This document shows positions 46,640 through 55,996 of a stretch of DNA of 64,000 nucleotides, one piece after another (the stretch's first letter is position 1; the number at the start of each line of letters is the position of its first letter). Source of the DNA: Arthrobacter sp. zg-Y20 (GTDB taxonomy: Bacteria; Actinomycetota; Actinomycetes; Actinomycetales; Micrococcaceae). The position numbers and the translations under genes were made by a program. The notes below the pieces were generated by a model. It searched no databases, had not been told where the DNA came from, and worked only from the letters and a program-made list of their open reading frames with translations. The stretch lies in NCBI RefSeq assembly GCF_030142075.1, contig NZ_CP126241.1, forward strand, positions 744,001 to 808,000. The letters are read 5' to 3'.

Positions 46640-46817
46640 CTCCGGCATCACTCGCCGCACCCGCACTTTCGGTCCGGCAGTCCAGCGGCCGGGGCGGCCT
46701 CACCGGGGGATACACCGAGCGCCCCGCCGTGCCCTGATCCGCCCGTAACACACGGCGGATGTCCAGCGGTAGCCGCCGCGCCCAGGGGGTGAACGCGGCC
46801 CGTATGAGGGAACCACC
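46640..46817 (+). ncRNA. Conserved leader of GH3 gene 2
   Basis: Counterpart of 42627-42800; only a few differences in the last ~55 bp. The same stem pattern (GGCGG ... CCGCC) lies ahead of the ribosome site. Confidence 0.45.
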
Positions 46818-49565
46818 ATGGAAGAAAACCGCAGCACCGGCGGGCCGCCCCGCCGTCGTCGTACATCCACCTCCCCGAACCCCGCCAAAATCCTGCGAAG
46901 GGCCATGGCGCTGCTGGCCGGGACACTGCTCGCCACCACCAGCTTCCTACCGGCTGCCAGTGCTGCCGGCTTCCCGGCCACGGTCCCGGCCACCGTTCCA
47001 GCGGTCAACCTGGACGCCCCCGAACCGCAGCAGATCGAGGACCAGCCCTGGCGCGATGCGTCGCTGTCCCCGGAGCTGCGGGCCCTGCTGGTGGTCAACG
47101 CCATGACCCTGGAGCAGAAGGTCAACTATCTGGTCCAAAGCGGCGGCCCCGGCGTGCCCGAGCTCGGCCTGCCGGCCATCCGCAGCAAGGACGGCTGCTG
47201 CGGCCTGGCGCTGGAAGACACCGTGACCACGGCGCTGCCGGTCGGCGTCGGCCTGGCCTCCACCTTCAACAACACCTACGCCCGCGCCTACGGGGCAGTG
47301 GGCGGGGAGGAAGCCCGCGCCACCGGCTGGAACGCGCTGGCCGGGCCCACCATGGACCTGGTCAAGACCCCGTACAACGGGCGGATGTGGGAGGATCTGG
47401 GCGAGGATCCGCTGCTCAGCGGGTCCATCGCCGCCTCACAGGTGCAGGGCGAACAGGGCGCGGACATTTCGGCGCTGGTCAAGCACTACAACCTGAACAA
47501 CTTCGAATCCCGGCGCGGGCACGTGGACGTGGAGGTGGACGAGCGGACCCTGCAGGAGACCTACACACGGCCATGGGAAACCGTGGTCCGCGACGCCGAT
47601 CCGGGCGCCATCATGTGCTCCTTCAACAAGGTCAACACCGAGTTCGCCTGCGGCAACGCGCCGCTGCTCAACGGAATCCTCAAGACCCAGCTCGGCTTCC
47701 GGGGGTTTGTCTCCTCGGACTTCAACGCCGCGCACAGTTTCGCGGACTACGCCGCGGGGCTCGACGTCGCCGGGCCGGGCCTGGAGTTCTCCGGGCCGGC
47801 GCTGCTGGCGGCAGTGCAGAACGGGGAAGTGTCCGAGGCGCGGGTGACCGACGCCGCCCGGCGGGTGGCCCTGACCATGTTCGCGAAGGGCATCTTCGAC
47901 AACCCGCCTCCGGGATCCTTCGTGAACCCGCAGCCCACCGAGGTGCCGGTGCCCGCGAACCAGCTGGACGCGCACGCCGTGATTGCCGAGGACATTGCCG
48001 AGGACGCCGCGGTGCTGCTGAAGAACGACGGCGCGCTGCCGCTGGCCTCCACCACGCCTTCAGTGGCGGTGATCGGTTCCGACGCCGATTGGTACATCGA
48101 CGGCGGCGGCTCCGGAGCCATTCCCAACCCGGCACGGCTGACCACCATCCTGGACGGGATCACCGCCCGGGCCGGGGACGCCACGGTGGAATACGCTGCC
48201 GGCACCGACCCGGTGTCGCTGGCGGACACGCTGCCCGGCGCCCCGCCGATCCCCAGCACCGTGCTGACCAACGTGCAGGCCGAGTACCGCAGCGGGATCA
48301 ACAACTTCACCGGCGAGACGGTGGTGGCCCGCTCCGAACGGCAGATCAACCTGCGCACCGGTATTTCCGCGGACACCATCAACACCTCCCAGGTGCCCGG
48401 ACTGCCGGTTCCGCTGGTTTCCGCGCCCATGTCCGTGGTGTGGACCGGAACCCTGGTGGCTCCGGCCACCGGAGACTACACCCTGACCATGGCGCATCTG
48501 GGCACCGCCCGGCTGTACATCGACAACACCCTGGTCAGCACCGGGGAGCCGGCGCCGTACAACCAGACCGAATCCGCGATCAACCTGGCCGCGGGGCAGG
48601 AAGTGCCGATCCGGGTGGAATACACCACGGACGCCCCCAACCAGTTCAACGGCGGCCTCAATGACCAGCCCGGCGCCATGATGCGGCTGGGCTGGTTCGC
48701 CCCGGAGAACGCCCTGTCCCCGTCCATCCAGGAAGCGGTGGACGTCGCCTCGCGCAACTCGGTGGCCGTCGTCGTCGCCCGCGACTACACCGGGGAGGCA
48801 GCCGACCGCGGCACGCTGACCCTGCCGCAGGACCAGGACCGGCTGATCCGGGCCGTGTCCGCGGTGAACCCGAACACCATTGTGGTGCTGGCCACCAGCG
48901 GACCGGTCACCATGCCGTGGCTGGATGCCGTGCCGTCAGTACTGGAAACCTGGTATCCCGGGCAGGCACAGGGCACCGCAGTGGCCTCGCTGCTGTACGG
49001 GGACGCGAACCCGTCCGGCAAGCTGCCGGTCACCTTCCCGGTGTCCGAACAGCAGGCCACGCAGGCCGGGCAGCAGAACACCTTCTACCTGATCAACGAG
49101 GTGGATCCGGTGGTTCCGTATGTGGAGGGCGTGTTTGTGGGCTACAAGTCCTACACCACGCAGGGCCTGACGCCGCTGTTCCCGTTTGGGCACGGGCTCT
49201 CCTACACGCGGTTCCAGTACGGGAACCTGCTGTCCACCCCCGTGGTAGACGCGGCGGATCCGGCGGCGGAAGTCTCGGTGCAGGTCACCAACCTGGGCAC
49301 CCGCGAGGGGCAGGAAACGGTGCAGGTGTACGTGGGGAACCTGCCCACGGTCATCCCGACGCCGGCCCGGCAGCTGGCCGGGTACGCCAGCATCACGTTG
49401 CCTCCCGGCGCGGCCGGGACGGTGAACATCTACCTGGATCCGCGTTCCCTGCAGTACTGGGACACTGCGGCGAACGGCTGGGTGACACCGACCGGTCAGG
49501 TGCCCATTTACGTGGGCAGCTCCGTGAATGACACCCGGCTCGCGGGGTTCATCACGGTGGAGTAG
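46818..49565 (+). CDS. Secreted GH3 beta-glycosidase with PA14 domain (copy 2)
   Basis: 915 residues, colinear with copy 1 (42801-45557). Signal peptide MALLAGTLLATTSFLPAASA after a basic n-region. GH3 motifs SKDGCCGLALE, GEDPLLSG, the intact KH (222-223, VKHYNLNNFE) and nucleophile Asp ~301 (VSSDFNAAHS). PA14 insertion (~495-640) and a C-terminal fibronectin-like domain follow. Because KH is intact here and altered in copy 1, the two may differ in substrate or activity. Both share the same upstream control region. Confidence 0.92.
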   Translation: MEENRSTGGPPRRRRTSTSPNPAKILRRAMALLAGTLLATTSFLPAASAAGFPATVPATVPAVNLDAPEPQQIEDQPWRDASLSPELRALLVVNAMTLEQKVNYLVQSGGPGVPELGLPAIRSKDGCCGLALEDTVTTALPVGVGLASTFNNTYARAYGAVGGEEARATGWNALAGPTMDLVKTPYNGRMWEDLGEDPLLSGSIAASQVQGEQGADISALVKHYNLNNFESRRGHVDVEVDERTLQETYTRPWETVVRDADPGAIMCSFNKVNTEFACGNAPLLNGILKTQLGFRGFVSSDFNAAHSFADYAAGLDVAGPGLEFSGPALLAAVQNGEVSEARVTDAARRVALTMFAKGIFDNPPPGSFVNPQPTEVPVPANQLDAHAVIAEDIAEDAAVLLKNDGALPLASTTPSVAVIGSDADWYIDGGGSGAIPNPARLTTILDGITARAGDATVEYAAGTDPVSLADTLPGAPPIPSTVLTNVQAEYRSGINNFTGETVVARSERQINLRTGISADTINTSQVPGLPVPLVSAPMSVVWTGTLVAPATGDYTLTMAHLGTARLYIDNTLVSTGEPAPYNQTESAINLAAGQEVPIRVEYTTDAPNQFNGGLNDQPGAMMRLGWFAPENALSPSIQEAVDVASRNSVAVVVARDYTGEAADRGTLTLPQDQDRLIRAVSAVNPNTIVVLATSGPVTMPWLDAVPSVLETWYPGQAQGTAVASLLYGDANPSGKLPVTFPVSEQQATQAGQQNTFYLINEVDPVVPYVEGVFVGYKSYTTQGLTPLFPFGHGLSYTRFQYGNLLSTPVVDAADPAAEVSVQVTNLGTREGQETVQVYVGNLPTVIPTPARQLAGYASITLPPGAAGTVNIYLDPRSLQYWDTAANGWVTPTGQVPIYVGSSVNDTRLAGFITVE

Positions 49566-49612
49566 CTGCTGGTGAGCTGACAGCAGGAGTGCAAGGCGGG
49601 AGTGCAAAGCAG

Positions 49613-49642
49613 GGAGCCCGGGGCGTTTTCGCCCCGGGCTCC
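49613..49642. terminator. Terminator hairpin after GH3 gene 2
   Basis: GGAGCCCGGGGCG (49613-49625), loop TTTT, complement 49630-49642: a 13-bp perfect stem between convergent genes. Confidence 0.8.
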
Positions 49643-49680
49643 TGCCGCGAGGACCCGCTTTCCGCGTCGAGGACCAGCGG

Positions 49681-50931
49681 CTACTTAGAGCACAAGACCG
49701 TGTCCAGGGCCTGCGTCACGGACTTGTAGTTCTCCAGGACCAGCTCCTCGTTGGCCGGGTCACCGATGGCTGCGGGGAGGGACGTGACGGCAATGGTGAA
49801 GGCAGTGCCGTCGGCGGTCACCCCGTTGCGCGTCTCGTAGCCCTGGATGTCTCCGCCGTGGCCCCAGATCTCGCCGCCGCAGCTCAGCGGGTAGCGCTCC
49901 AGGCCGAGCCCGTACTGGGCGCCCGGAAACAGGGTCTCGTCCGAGGGCACCGTCTTTTGCATTTCGGCCATTGACGCCTCGGAGAGCAGGCGGCCGTCGA
50001 CCACGGCCCGGTTGAACTCGTTCAGGTCGCTGGGACTGGCGATGATTTCCCCGGCCGCCCAGGCCCAGGAGGGATCCAGCTCGGTCACGTCGTATCGCTG
50101 GAGGTCGGCCTCCATGTGGTAGCCGGACGGGTGTGCCCCCCGGAACTCCTGTTCGCCCTGGGCCGGGAAATAGGTGTGCTGCAGGCCGAGGGGTTCGATG
50201 ATGCGGCGGGTGATTTCCTCGCCGAGGGGGCGCTGCGTCACCTTTTCCACGAGCAGCCCGAGCACGATGTAGTTTGTGTTGGAGTATTCCCAGCGTTCCC
50301 CGGGGCTGAACAGGGCCGGCTGCGCCAGGGCCATGTCCATCAGGTCCCGGGGAGACTTGTAGGAGTGCTGCATCTGCTTGAAATCAACGGCCAGTGCGTC
50401 CGTATACTCGGGCAGCCCGCTGGTGTGCTGCAGCAGCTGCCGGACGGTGATGTTCGCGCCGTCGATCCCCTCGCCGTGCAGCAGGCCGGGCAGGTACTTC
50501 TCAATGGGAGCGTCCAGCTCCACCTGTCCCTGCTCCACCAGCTGCAGCACGGTGACGGCGGTGAACATTTTCGTGTTGCTGCCAATGCGCACCTCCCCGT
50601 CCACCGGAACGTCCTCCCCGGTTTCGACGTTTCCGACGCCGGACACAAAATCTTCATGGCTGCCGTCCGGATGCGTCAGCGAGGCCAGGGCTGCGGGAAA
50701 CCCGCGGTCCACCAGTTGATCCAACTGCGTTTGGATCACTGTGTTGCCGGCAGCCGCGGTTGGGGCGTCGGTGGTGTCGGCGGCGGCAACGGAGCTGATG
50801 CCCCACCAAGCGCCGGCACTGACCGTGCCGGCAGCCAGGAGGCCGGTCGCCGCGAAGGCAACGGTGCGCTTGAACGACGACGGCGCCCTGGTCTCGTGGG
50901 TGGTGGCCGCGGATTCTGTTTCGGGATTCAT
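49681..50931 (-). CDS. Secreted serine hydrolase (class C beta-lactamase / DD-peptidase-like)
   Basis: 416 residues from the ATG at 50931 (GGAAGGAA upstream). A signal anchor (TVAFAATGLLAAGTVSAGAWWG) leads to a penicillin-binding fold: GSNTKM (Ser-x-x-Lys), YSNTNY (Tyr-x-Asn), and WGHGGDIQG (His-x-Gly). This is the serine-type D-Ala-D-Ala carboxypeptidase/esterase group; whether it acts on peptidoglycan or esters cannot be told. It is divergent from the sensor kinase gene 170 bp away, which might control it. Confidence 0.9.
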   Translation of the reverse strand: MNPETESAATTHETRAPSSFKRTVAFAATGLLAAGTVSAGAWWGISSVAAADTTDAPTAAAGNTVIQTQLDQLVDRGFPAALASLTHPDGSHEDFVSGVGNVETGEDVPVDGEVRIGSNTKMFTAVTVLQLVEQGQVELDAPIEKYLPGLLHGEGIDGANITVRQLLQHTSGLPEYTDALAVDFKQMQHSYKSPRDLMDMALAQPALFSPGERWEYSNTNYIVLGLLVEKVTQRPLGEEITRRIIEPLGLQHTYFPAQGEQEFRGAHPSGYHMEADLQRYDVTELDPSWAWAAGEIIASPSDLNEFNRAVVDGRLLSEASMAEMQKTVPSDETLFPGAQYGLGLERYPLSCGGEIWGHGGDIQGYETRNGVTADGTAFTIAVTSLPAAIGDPANEELVLENYKSVTQALDTVLCSK

Positions 50932-51100
50932 GGTGGCGTTCCTTCCGGTTATGGCGGGGCACCTGGTGCTCGTTGCCCTCGGTTGGTGGTGAGAACCAGC
51001 CTTCCCGGAAGCGGAACGCAGCGCCCCCGGCCTGCGAACAGGATCGGACCTGTTCTCGCGGATAGGGCGCCCTCCGTCTGGGGTAAGCGAGAATGATCCG

Positions 51101-52330
51101 ATGCTCATCAATTCCGGCCCGGCCCCGGCCCAGGCCCAGGCCCAGCCCCAGCCCCGGGCGCGGAAGGCCCGCTGGAAGTTCGCGCCCACCGTGCTCATTG
51201 TTTTGCTGGCAGTGGGATATGTGTGGGGCGTCCTCACCTTCGAGGCGGATTCGGTTAAAGGTCCGCTGGATTTGATGCCGGTTCTGCTGATGCTGGCCCA
51301 GGCAGCGGTATTGCCCGCACGCCACCGTTTTCCGTTCGGTGTTCTCCTTTTGGTCACCGCCCTGGACGGCCTCACATTGTTGTTTTCCGCGGGCGAGGTG
51401 GGCACCGGAACTCTTGCGGTAATAGTTGCCGTGTATGCCTATGTCCGTGAAACCGCCGGCCCGAAACGTTATCTGGTGCCGGCAGGGCTTGCCGCGGCCG
51501 CCGTCGTCGTGACGATGTTCGCCGTGCAGGCCAGCGCCGTGGTTCCTGTCGAACTCATTCCGACCTTTGCGGCGGCACGAACCGCTTTGGTCTTTGGGCT
51601 GGGAGTGGTTGCCGCCGAGATTATCGGCGGGCGGGTCCGGCTCTTGGCGGCCCTGCAGGAGCGGGCCGAAGCCGCGGAACGCGAAAAGGAACGCCTGGCC
51701 GAAGAGGCCGTGCTGCGGGAGCGGACACTGATGGCCCGGGAACTGCACGACGTCGCGGCCCACCATCTGACCGGCATCATTGTCAGCGCCCAGGCTGCAC
51801 AGGCACTGCGGACCTCCGACCCTGAGGAAGCCGGCGAATACATCCGCCAGGTGCAGCGCGCCGCGAGGACCACACTGGACAGCCTCCGCCAAACGGTGGG
51901 GCTCCTGCGGCCCGACGCCGAAGGCGAGCTTGCGCCCGTTGCCTCCATGGAGAACCTTCCGGCGCTGGTGGCCGAAGCATCGCAGGCGGGGACCCAAGTC
52001 CGCTTTGAAGAGTCCGGGACGCCGCGGGAGCTCCGGCCGCTGGCGGGGATCGCGGCGTACCGGATGGTCCAGGAGTCCCTCGCCAATGCGCTGAACCACG
52101 CTCCCGGTGCATCCCGTGCTGTCCGCGTGGACTACGGGCCGACGTCGGTGCGGCTGACGGTTGCCAATGACGCGCCGTCGGCTAAACCGCGGCAGGGATC
52201 GCGTTCCGGGTACGGTTTGATCGGCATGGCCGAGCGTGCGGAACTGATCGGCGCAACCCTGCGCACAGGGGCCGATGACGACGGCGGCTGGACCAATACC
52301 CTGGTGATTCCCTATGAGGACGAGACATGA
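51101..52330 (+). CDS. Two-component sensor histidine kinase (NarL/HisKA_3 type)
   Basis: 409 residues. Four or five membrane helices (~28-180), a short coiled coil (ERAEAAEREKERLAEE), a HisKA_3 phospho-acceptor box (LMARELHDVAAHHLTG, His216), and a C-terminal HATPase with YRMVQESLANALNHAP and GYGLIGMAERAEL. A Gln/Pro/Ala repeat (AQAQAQPQP) lies at the N-terminus. Its stop overlaps the ATG of the response regulator (ATGA), so the two are made together. Confidence 0.92.
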   Translation: MLINSGPAPAQAQAQPQPRARKARWKFAPTVLIVLLAVGYVWGVLTFEADSVKGPLDLMPVLLMLAQAAVLPARHRFPFGVLLLVTALDGLTLLFSAGEVGTGTLAVIVAVYAYVRETAGPKRYLVPAGLAAAAVVVTMFAVQASAVVPVELIPTFAAARTALVFGLGVVAAEIIGGRVRLLAALQERAEAAEREKERLAEEAVLRERTLMARELHDVAAHHLTGIIVSAQAAQALRTSDPEEAGEYIRQVQRAARTTLDSLRQTVGLLRPDAEGELAPVASMENLPALVAEASQAGTQVRFEESGTPRELRPLAGIAAYRMVQESLANALNHAPGASRAVRVDYGPTSVRLTVANDAPSAKPRQGSRSGYGLIGMAERAELIGATLRTGADDDGGWTNTLVIPYEDET

Positions 52331-53001
52331 CGATCACAGTAGCCATTGCCGACGACCAAGCGATTGTGCGGGCCGGACTCCGGGTAATCCTGGAAGCCGG
52401 CTCCGACGTCGAGGTGGTGGGTGAGGCCAGCGACGGAAACGAGGCCGTGGCGCTGGTGCGCGAGCTGCGCCCGGACGTCATCTGCATGGACATCCGGATG
52501 CCGGGCCTCAACGGCATCGCTGCGACGCGGACCATCACCGGCGATCCGCAGAACACTACGGGGGTGCTGATGCTCACCACCTTCGAACTCGATGATTATG
52601 TTTTCGGTGCCCTCGAAGCCGGAGCCTCCGGGTTCCTGCTGAAAGGAGCCGACGAGGACGCCCTGCTGGGTGCAATCCGTTCCGTCGCCCGCGGGGACGG
52701 CACCCTGGATCAGCGTCTGACCCGCCGCGTGCTGATTGAGTTCGCTAACCGGACCGCCGGGCCGCGCAGCGCGCCGGCGTCGCTGGTTGTGCCGCTGACA
52801 GCGCGGGAGACCGAAATCCTGACGCTCCTGTGTGAAGGGCTGTCAACGCAGGAGATCAGTGAGCGGCTGTTCGTGGAGGCCACCACCGTGAAGTACCACG
52901 TGGCGGGAATCTTGACGAAAACCGGGGCCCGCGACCGGATGCAGGCCGTGGTGTGGGCGTTCCGGAACGGCGTTGTGCCCCTGCCCCGGGTTGGCGGCTG
53001 A
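52327..53001 (+). CDS. Two-component response regulator (NarL/LuxR type)
   Basis: 224 residues. The receiver domain has acidic D9/D10, the phospho-acceptor Asp55 (CMDIRMPG), the Thr/Lys switch residues, and a LuxR-type HTH at the C-terminus (LTARETEILTLLCEGLSTQEI then TVKYHVAGILTKTGARDR). It is translationally coupled to the kinase. Target genes are unknown; the divergent serine hydrolase is the obvious candidate. Confidence 0.93.
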   Translation: MTITVAIADDQAIVRAGLRVILEAGSDVEVVGEASDGNEAVALVRELRPDVICMDIRMPGLNGIAATRTITGDPQNTTGVLMLTTFELDDYVFGALEAGASGFLLKGADEDALLGAIRSVARGDGTLDQRLTRRVLIEFANRTAGPRSAPASLVVPLTARETEILTLLCEGLSTQEISERLFVEATTVKYHVAGILTKTGARDRMQAVVWAFRNGVVPLPRVGG

Positions 53002-53042
53002 CGGGGGAAGCGTCCGGGGAGCGTCAGCGGGGTGCGGCCGGG

Positions 53043-53570
53043 TCAGCGGGCGAGGTGGTCGCCTCGTTTCCGCGGCCGGTCCGACTTCTTTTTCGGCGCC
53101 GCTTTCCGGGCTGCACGTTCCGCTCCGTGCTCGCCCGGTCCGCGGTACAGCACGTCCCGCCGGCCGTCGCTGAGGATCCGCAGTTCCCCGACCAGGCCCC
53201 GGCGCAGTTCCATGAGCTCGAACTGATAACGTGCGGGATCGTCGCCGGCCACGCGCAAATACCGGGTGCATGCTGCGGCCATGCGCATCAGCACTTCGTT
53301 GGCTCCGGACCGGGTGTGTACCTGTGCCAGGGTTTCGATCACTTTCTCCCGGAGGTCGGCCACTGCGGACCGGGCTCGGTCCACCTCCGGCCCCGGGGTT
53401 GCCGCCCGCGGCTCTATGGGCGCCAGGGTCTGCTTCAGGTGCAGGTACGTCACCAGCTCGTTCAGGGCGCGCGACCCCTCCCGCCGGTCGACGGACGCCT
53501 TGGCCAGCCAGCCGGTGGCAAAGCCGACCGCAAGCACCAGCACCACGGTCAGAACAAGCAGCCAGTCCAT
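53043..53570 (-). CDS. Membrane-anchored hypothetical protein
   Basis: 175 residues. A single N-terminal anchor (WLLVLTVVLVLAVGFATGWLA), then a long helical region with an Arg/Glu-rich pattern and a Lys/Arg-rich C-terminal tail (RKAAPKKKSDRPRKRG). Family not recognised. It converges on the response-regulator gene. Confidence 0.65.
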   Translation of the reverse strand: MDWLLVLTVVLVLAVGFATGWLAKASVDRREGSRALNELVTYLHLKQTLAPIEPRAATPGPEVDRARSAVADLREKVIETLAQVHTRSGANEVLMRMAAACTRYLRVAGDDPARYQFELMELRRGLVGELRILSDGRRDVLYRGPGEHGAERAARKAAPKKKSDRPRKRGDHLAR

Positions 53571-53849
53571 AACGCGCCTCCGAAGCTCACCCGATCACCG
53601 TGCGTGCGCCGGTGGCGCCTGGTCACAGGGGGATGGAAGCTACGTGCCCGGGCGGGGACAAGCCAGAGAAGCCGGGGGAGCAGAAGAGCTGCGGGCCTCG
53701 AATCGGCGGTCAAGGTGCCTCAACTACTTGGATTCGGACGGCTGATGAGAATCTGGTTACTGGTCGGTAACATTTCGGCCCGCGGGCTGCTACTGTGTCA
53801 CTCGATGCGTTCGCATCCACTTTCACACGCTTTCTTTCCTGGGGGATCC

Positions 53850-54632
53850 ATGTCATTTCTGCCTCGCGCCCGTTCACTATCGTTAGGCGCGGTCACCCTG
53901 ACTGCGGTCCTGGCCCTCACCGCTTGCGGTGGCGGGTCGGAAGGGTCCGAGCCGACGGCGTCCGCAACGCCGTCGCCCACCAAATCCACCGCATCGGCTT
54001 CGCCGACGCCGACCGTTGTTGCCAACCAGGCCTGCAAATCAGCCGGAGTCACGCAGACGGTCAAGCAGACAGCGACGCCGACGCCGTCCAGCAGCACGAG
54101 GGGCTCGACCGCCAAGGCATCGGCCACCGCTTCGCCGTCGTCCTCACCCACGACCATAAAGGCGTCCCCCTCGGCGACGCCCAGCGCGCAGAGCACCGTG
54201 TATGTATGCACGGAAAATGACAACGGCAAGCTCGTCTGGATGACTAAAGACGATTCCACGAAGATCCTTGCCGCACGCCAGGAAAAGGCCGATAAGGAGG
54301 CTGCTGACAAGAAAGCAGCCGAGGAAGCGGCGGCAGCTGCCGAAGCGGCCGAACAGCAGCGCCTTGCCGACGAAGCCGCCGCCGCTGCGGCTGCCGAAGC
54401 CCAGCGGGTAGCGGATGAGCACGCCGCCGCCGCTGCTGCCGAAGCCCAGCGGGTAGCGGACGAACAGGCACGCCAGCAGTATGTTGCACCGCCCGCCCCG
54501 GCCTACGTTTACTACGCGAACTGCAAGGCCGTTCAGGCCGCAGGTGCCGCGCCCCTGTATGCGGGCCAGCCAGGTTATGAAACTCCGCGTCTGGACCGCG
54601 ACGGTGACGGCGTTGCCTGCGCCGGTGACTGA
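53850..54632 (+). CDS. Lipoprotein with LVWM module and C-terminal excalibur domain
   Basis: 260 residues. Signal with lipobox LTAC, a Ser/Thr/Pro-rich linker, then the module VYVCTENDNGKLVWMTKDDS, an Ala/Glu/Lys-rich coiled coil with a 14-residue direct repeat (AAAEAQRVADE), and at the C-terminus the calcium-binding excalibur motif (NCKAVQAAGAAPL ... DRDGDGVAC). Predicted to sit on the cell surface. The LVWM module is shared with the proteins at 54824 and 57483. GGGGGA ribosome site before the ATG. Confidence 0.82.
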   Translation: MSFLPRARSLSLGAVTLTAVLALTACGGGSEGSEPTASATPSPTKSTASASPTPTVVANQACKSAGVTQTVKQTATPTPSSSTRGSTAKASATASPSSSPTTIKASPSATPSAQSTVYVCTENDNGKLVWMTKDDSTKILAARQEKADKEAADKKAAEEAAAAAEAAEQQRLADEAAAAAAAEAQRVADEHAAAAAAEAQRVADEQARQQYVAPPAPAYVYYANCKAVQAAGAAPLYAGQPGYETPRLDRDGDGVACAGD

Positions 54633-54673
54633 CCGCGGCGTCGTAGCAACCAGTTTCGGCAACCCCTAGATGT

Positions 54674-54708
54674 TGCCCTTGGAGCCGCCTAGCGTGGTTC
54701 CAAGGGCA
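54674..54708 (+). promoter_or_regulatory. Inverted repeat upstream of the 54824 gene
   Basis: TGCCCTTGGA (54674-54683) and TCCAAGGGCA (54699-54708) are exact reverse complements 15 bp apart, with TAGCGT between them, a likely -10. A similar, less perfect element lies at 57377-57412. Possible operator. Confidence 0.55.
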
Positions 54709-54823
54709 GCCCCCGCCGGAGCTCACGGAGCCTCGAACCCGGACGGTAGCTGCTGCAACAGACGCCGGACCAATCCCAACCGTCAGCGGCGGGAGCGCAC
54801 CGGCACCGTCCCGCCGAGGCCCT

Positions 54824-55996
54824 ATGTCCCACCAGCCCACGCCCGACCAGCCGGATCCCGAGTCCGTTTCCTCCGCCGGCCCGTCGGCCAATGCCCGACC
54901 CTCACCGCTCCGCAATCCCCGCACCGCTTGGCCAGTCCTCGGAGTGGTGGCGGCACTGCTGTGGGTTGCGGTACTTCAGGGAGTTGGCGGGGTAGCGGTG
55001 TGGATCCTGGCCGCCGGAGTCCTGCTGCTGTGCAGCGCCCTCTATGCCCTGGGTTTCCGGCGCCGCAGCTGGGCCGGGCTGAACACGCTGCAGCAGCGGA
55101 AATTCGCCCTCTCGGTCAGCGGCGTGGTGCTGGTGATGGGCGTGGTTGCGGGGGTGATGTCCGTGCCGCAGCCGGCACGCACCACCAACGACGGCGCCGC
55201 CGCGGCCCCGCCGCCCCCTGCGACGCAGCCGCAGCCGTCTTCGCCCGAGACCGCAGACCCGCGGCCGCAGGATGTCCGCGCCGATGTGCAGGGCGCTCGC
55301 CTGCCCGCGGACACACCGGAAAGCAGCCCGGCGGCCGAAGCCGCACTGGCCAACTCGCCGTGCACCGCCGACGGTGCAACGCGGCTGCAGCGCGAGATCG
55401 AATACCGTTGCACGGCCAACACCGCAGGGGAGCTGGTTTGGATGGATAGGGCAACAGCGGACCTGCTTGTCGAAGCGCGGGCCGTGGCGCAACGCGCTGA
55501 AGCGGACAGGCTCCGGGCCGAACAGCAAGCCCGGGAAGCCGCGCGCCGGGCCGCCGAACAAAACCCCTCCACCACCCTGCCGCCTGCACCTCCGCCCGAA
55601 GTTCCGGGCGAGCCAGGACCTCCGGATCCGCCGTCCCCGCCTGACCCCACCGAACCGGCAACGCCGGACCCGACGACGCCAACCCCGGCACCGGGCACGC
55701 CACCGCCGGGAACACCGGACCCGGGAACTCCCGCCCCGGGCACGCCGGACCCGGTAACGCCACCGCCTGCCCCCGGTACGCCGGACCCCACCGTACCGCC
55801 GACCCCGCCGCAGCCGGACCCCACTGTGCCGCCGGACCCCCGCGTGCCCCCGAACCCGCCCGCACCTCCGGATCCGACTGTGCCGCCGCCGTCGGGCCGC
55901 TCGGTTACGCCTCCGGTGTCGCCCCCGGCGCCGACCCGGGACGCGGACACCGACCAGCAGGACCTGGAGGCAGCGCAGACCCTGGCACCGGTTTAG
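54824..55996 (+). CDS. Membrane protein with Cys/LVWM module and Pro-rich tail (copy 1)
   Basis: 390 residues. Two or three N-terminal membrane helices (~33-105), then CTADGATRLQREIEYRCTANTAGELVWMDRATA-like module (C~183 to ~215), a short coiled coil rich in Ala/Glu/Arg, then ~130 residues of Pro/Thr/Asp repeats (PGTPDP, PDPTVPP) that could cross the cell wall. It has no known catalytic motif. Paralogous in plan to the gene at 57483. Stop overlaps that of gcdH (convergent). GAGG precedes the ATG, but the ribosome site is weak. Confidence 0.75.
   Translation: MSHQPTPDQPDPESVSSAGPSANARPSPLRNPRTAWPVLGVVAALLWVAVLQGVGGVAVWILAAGVLLLCSALYALGFRRRSWAGLNTLQQRKFALSVSGVVLVMGVVAGVMSVPQPARTTNDGAAAAPPPPATQPQPSSPETADPRPQDVRADVQGARLPADTPESSPAAEAALANSPCTADGATRLQREIEYRCTANTAGELVWMDRATADLLVEARAVAQRAEADRLRAEQQAREAARRAAEQNPSTTLPPAPPPEVPGEPGPPDPPSPPDPTEPATPDPTTPTPAPGTPPPGTPDPGTPAPGTPDPVTPPPAPGTPDPTVPPTPPQPDPTVPPDPRVPPNPPAPPDPTVPPPSGRSVTPPVSPPAPTRDADTDQQDLEAAQTLAPV

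Noticed and set aside
52953-53849. Long + frame joined to the excalibur lipoprotein
   Set aside because: The frame extends far upstream over an opposite-strand gene; the lipoprotein signal, lipobox and ribosome site start at 53850.
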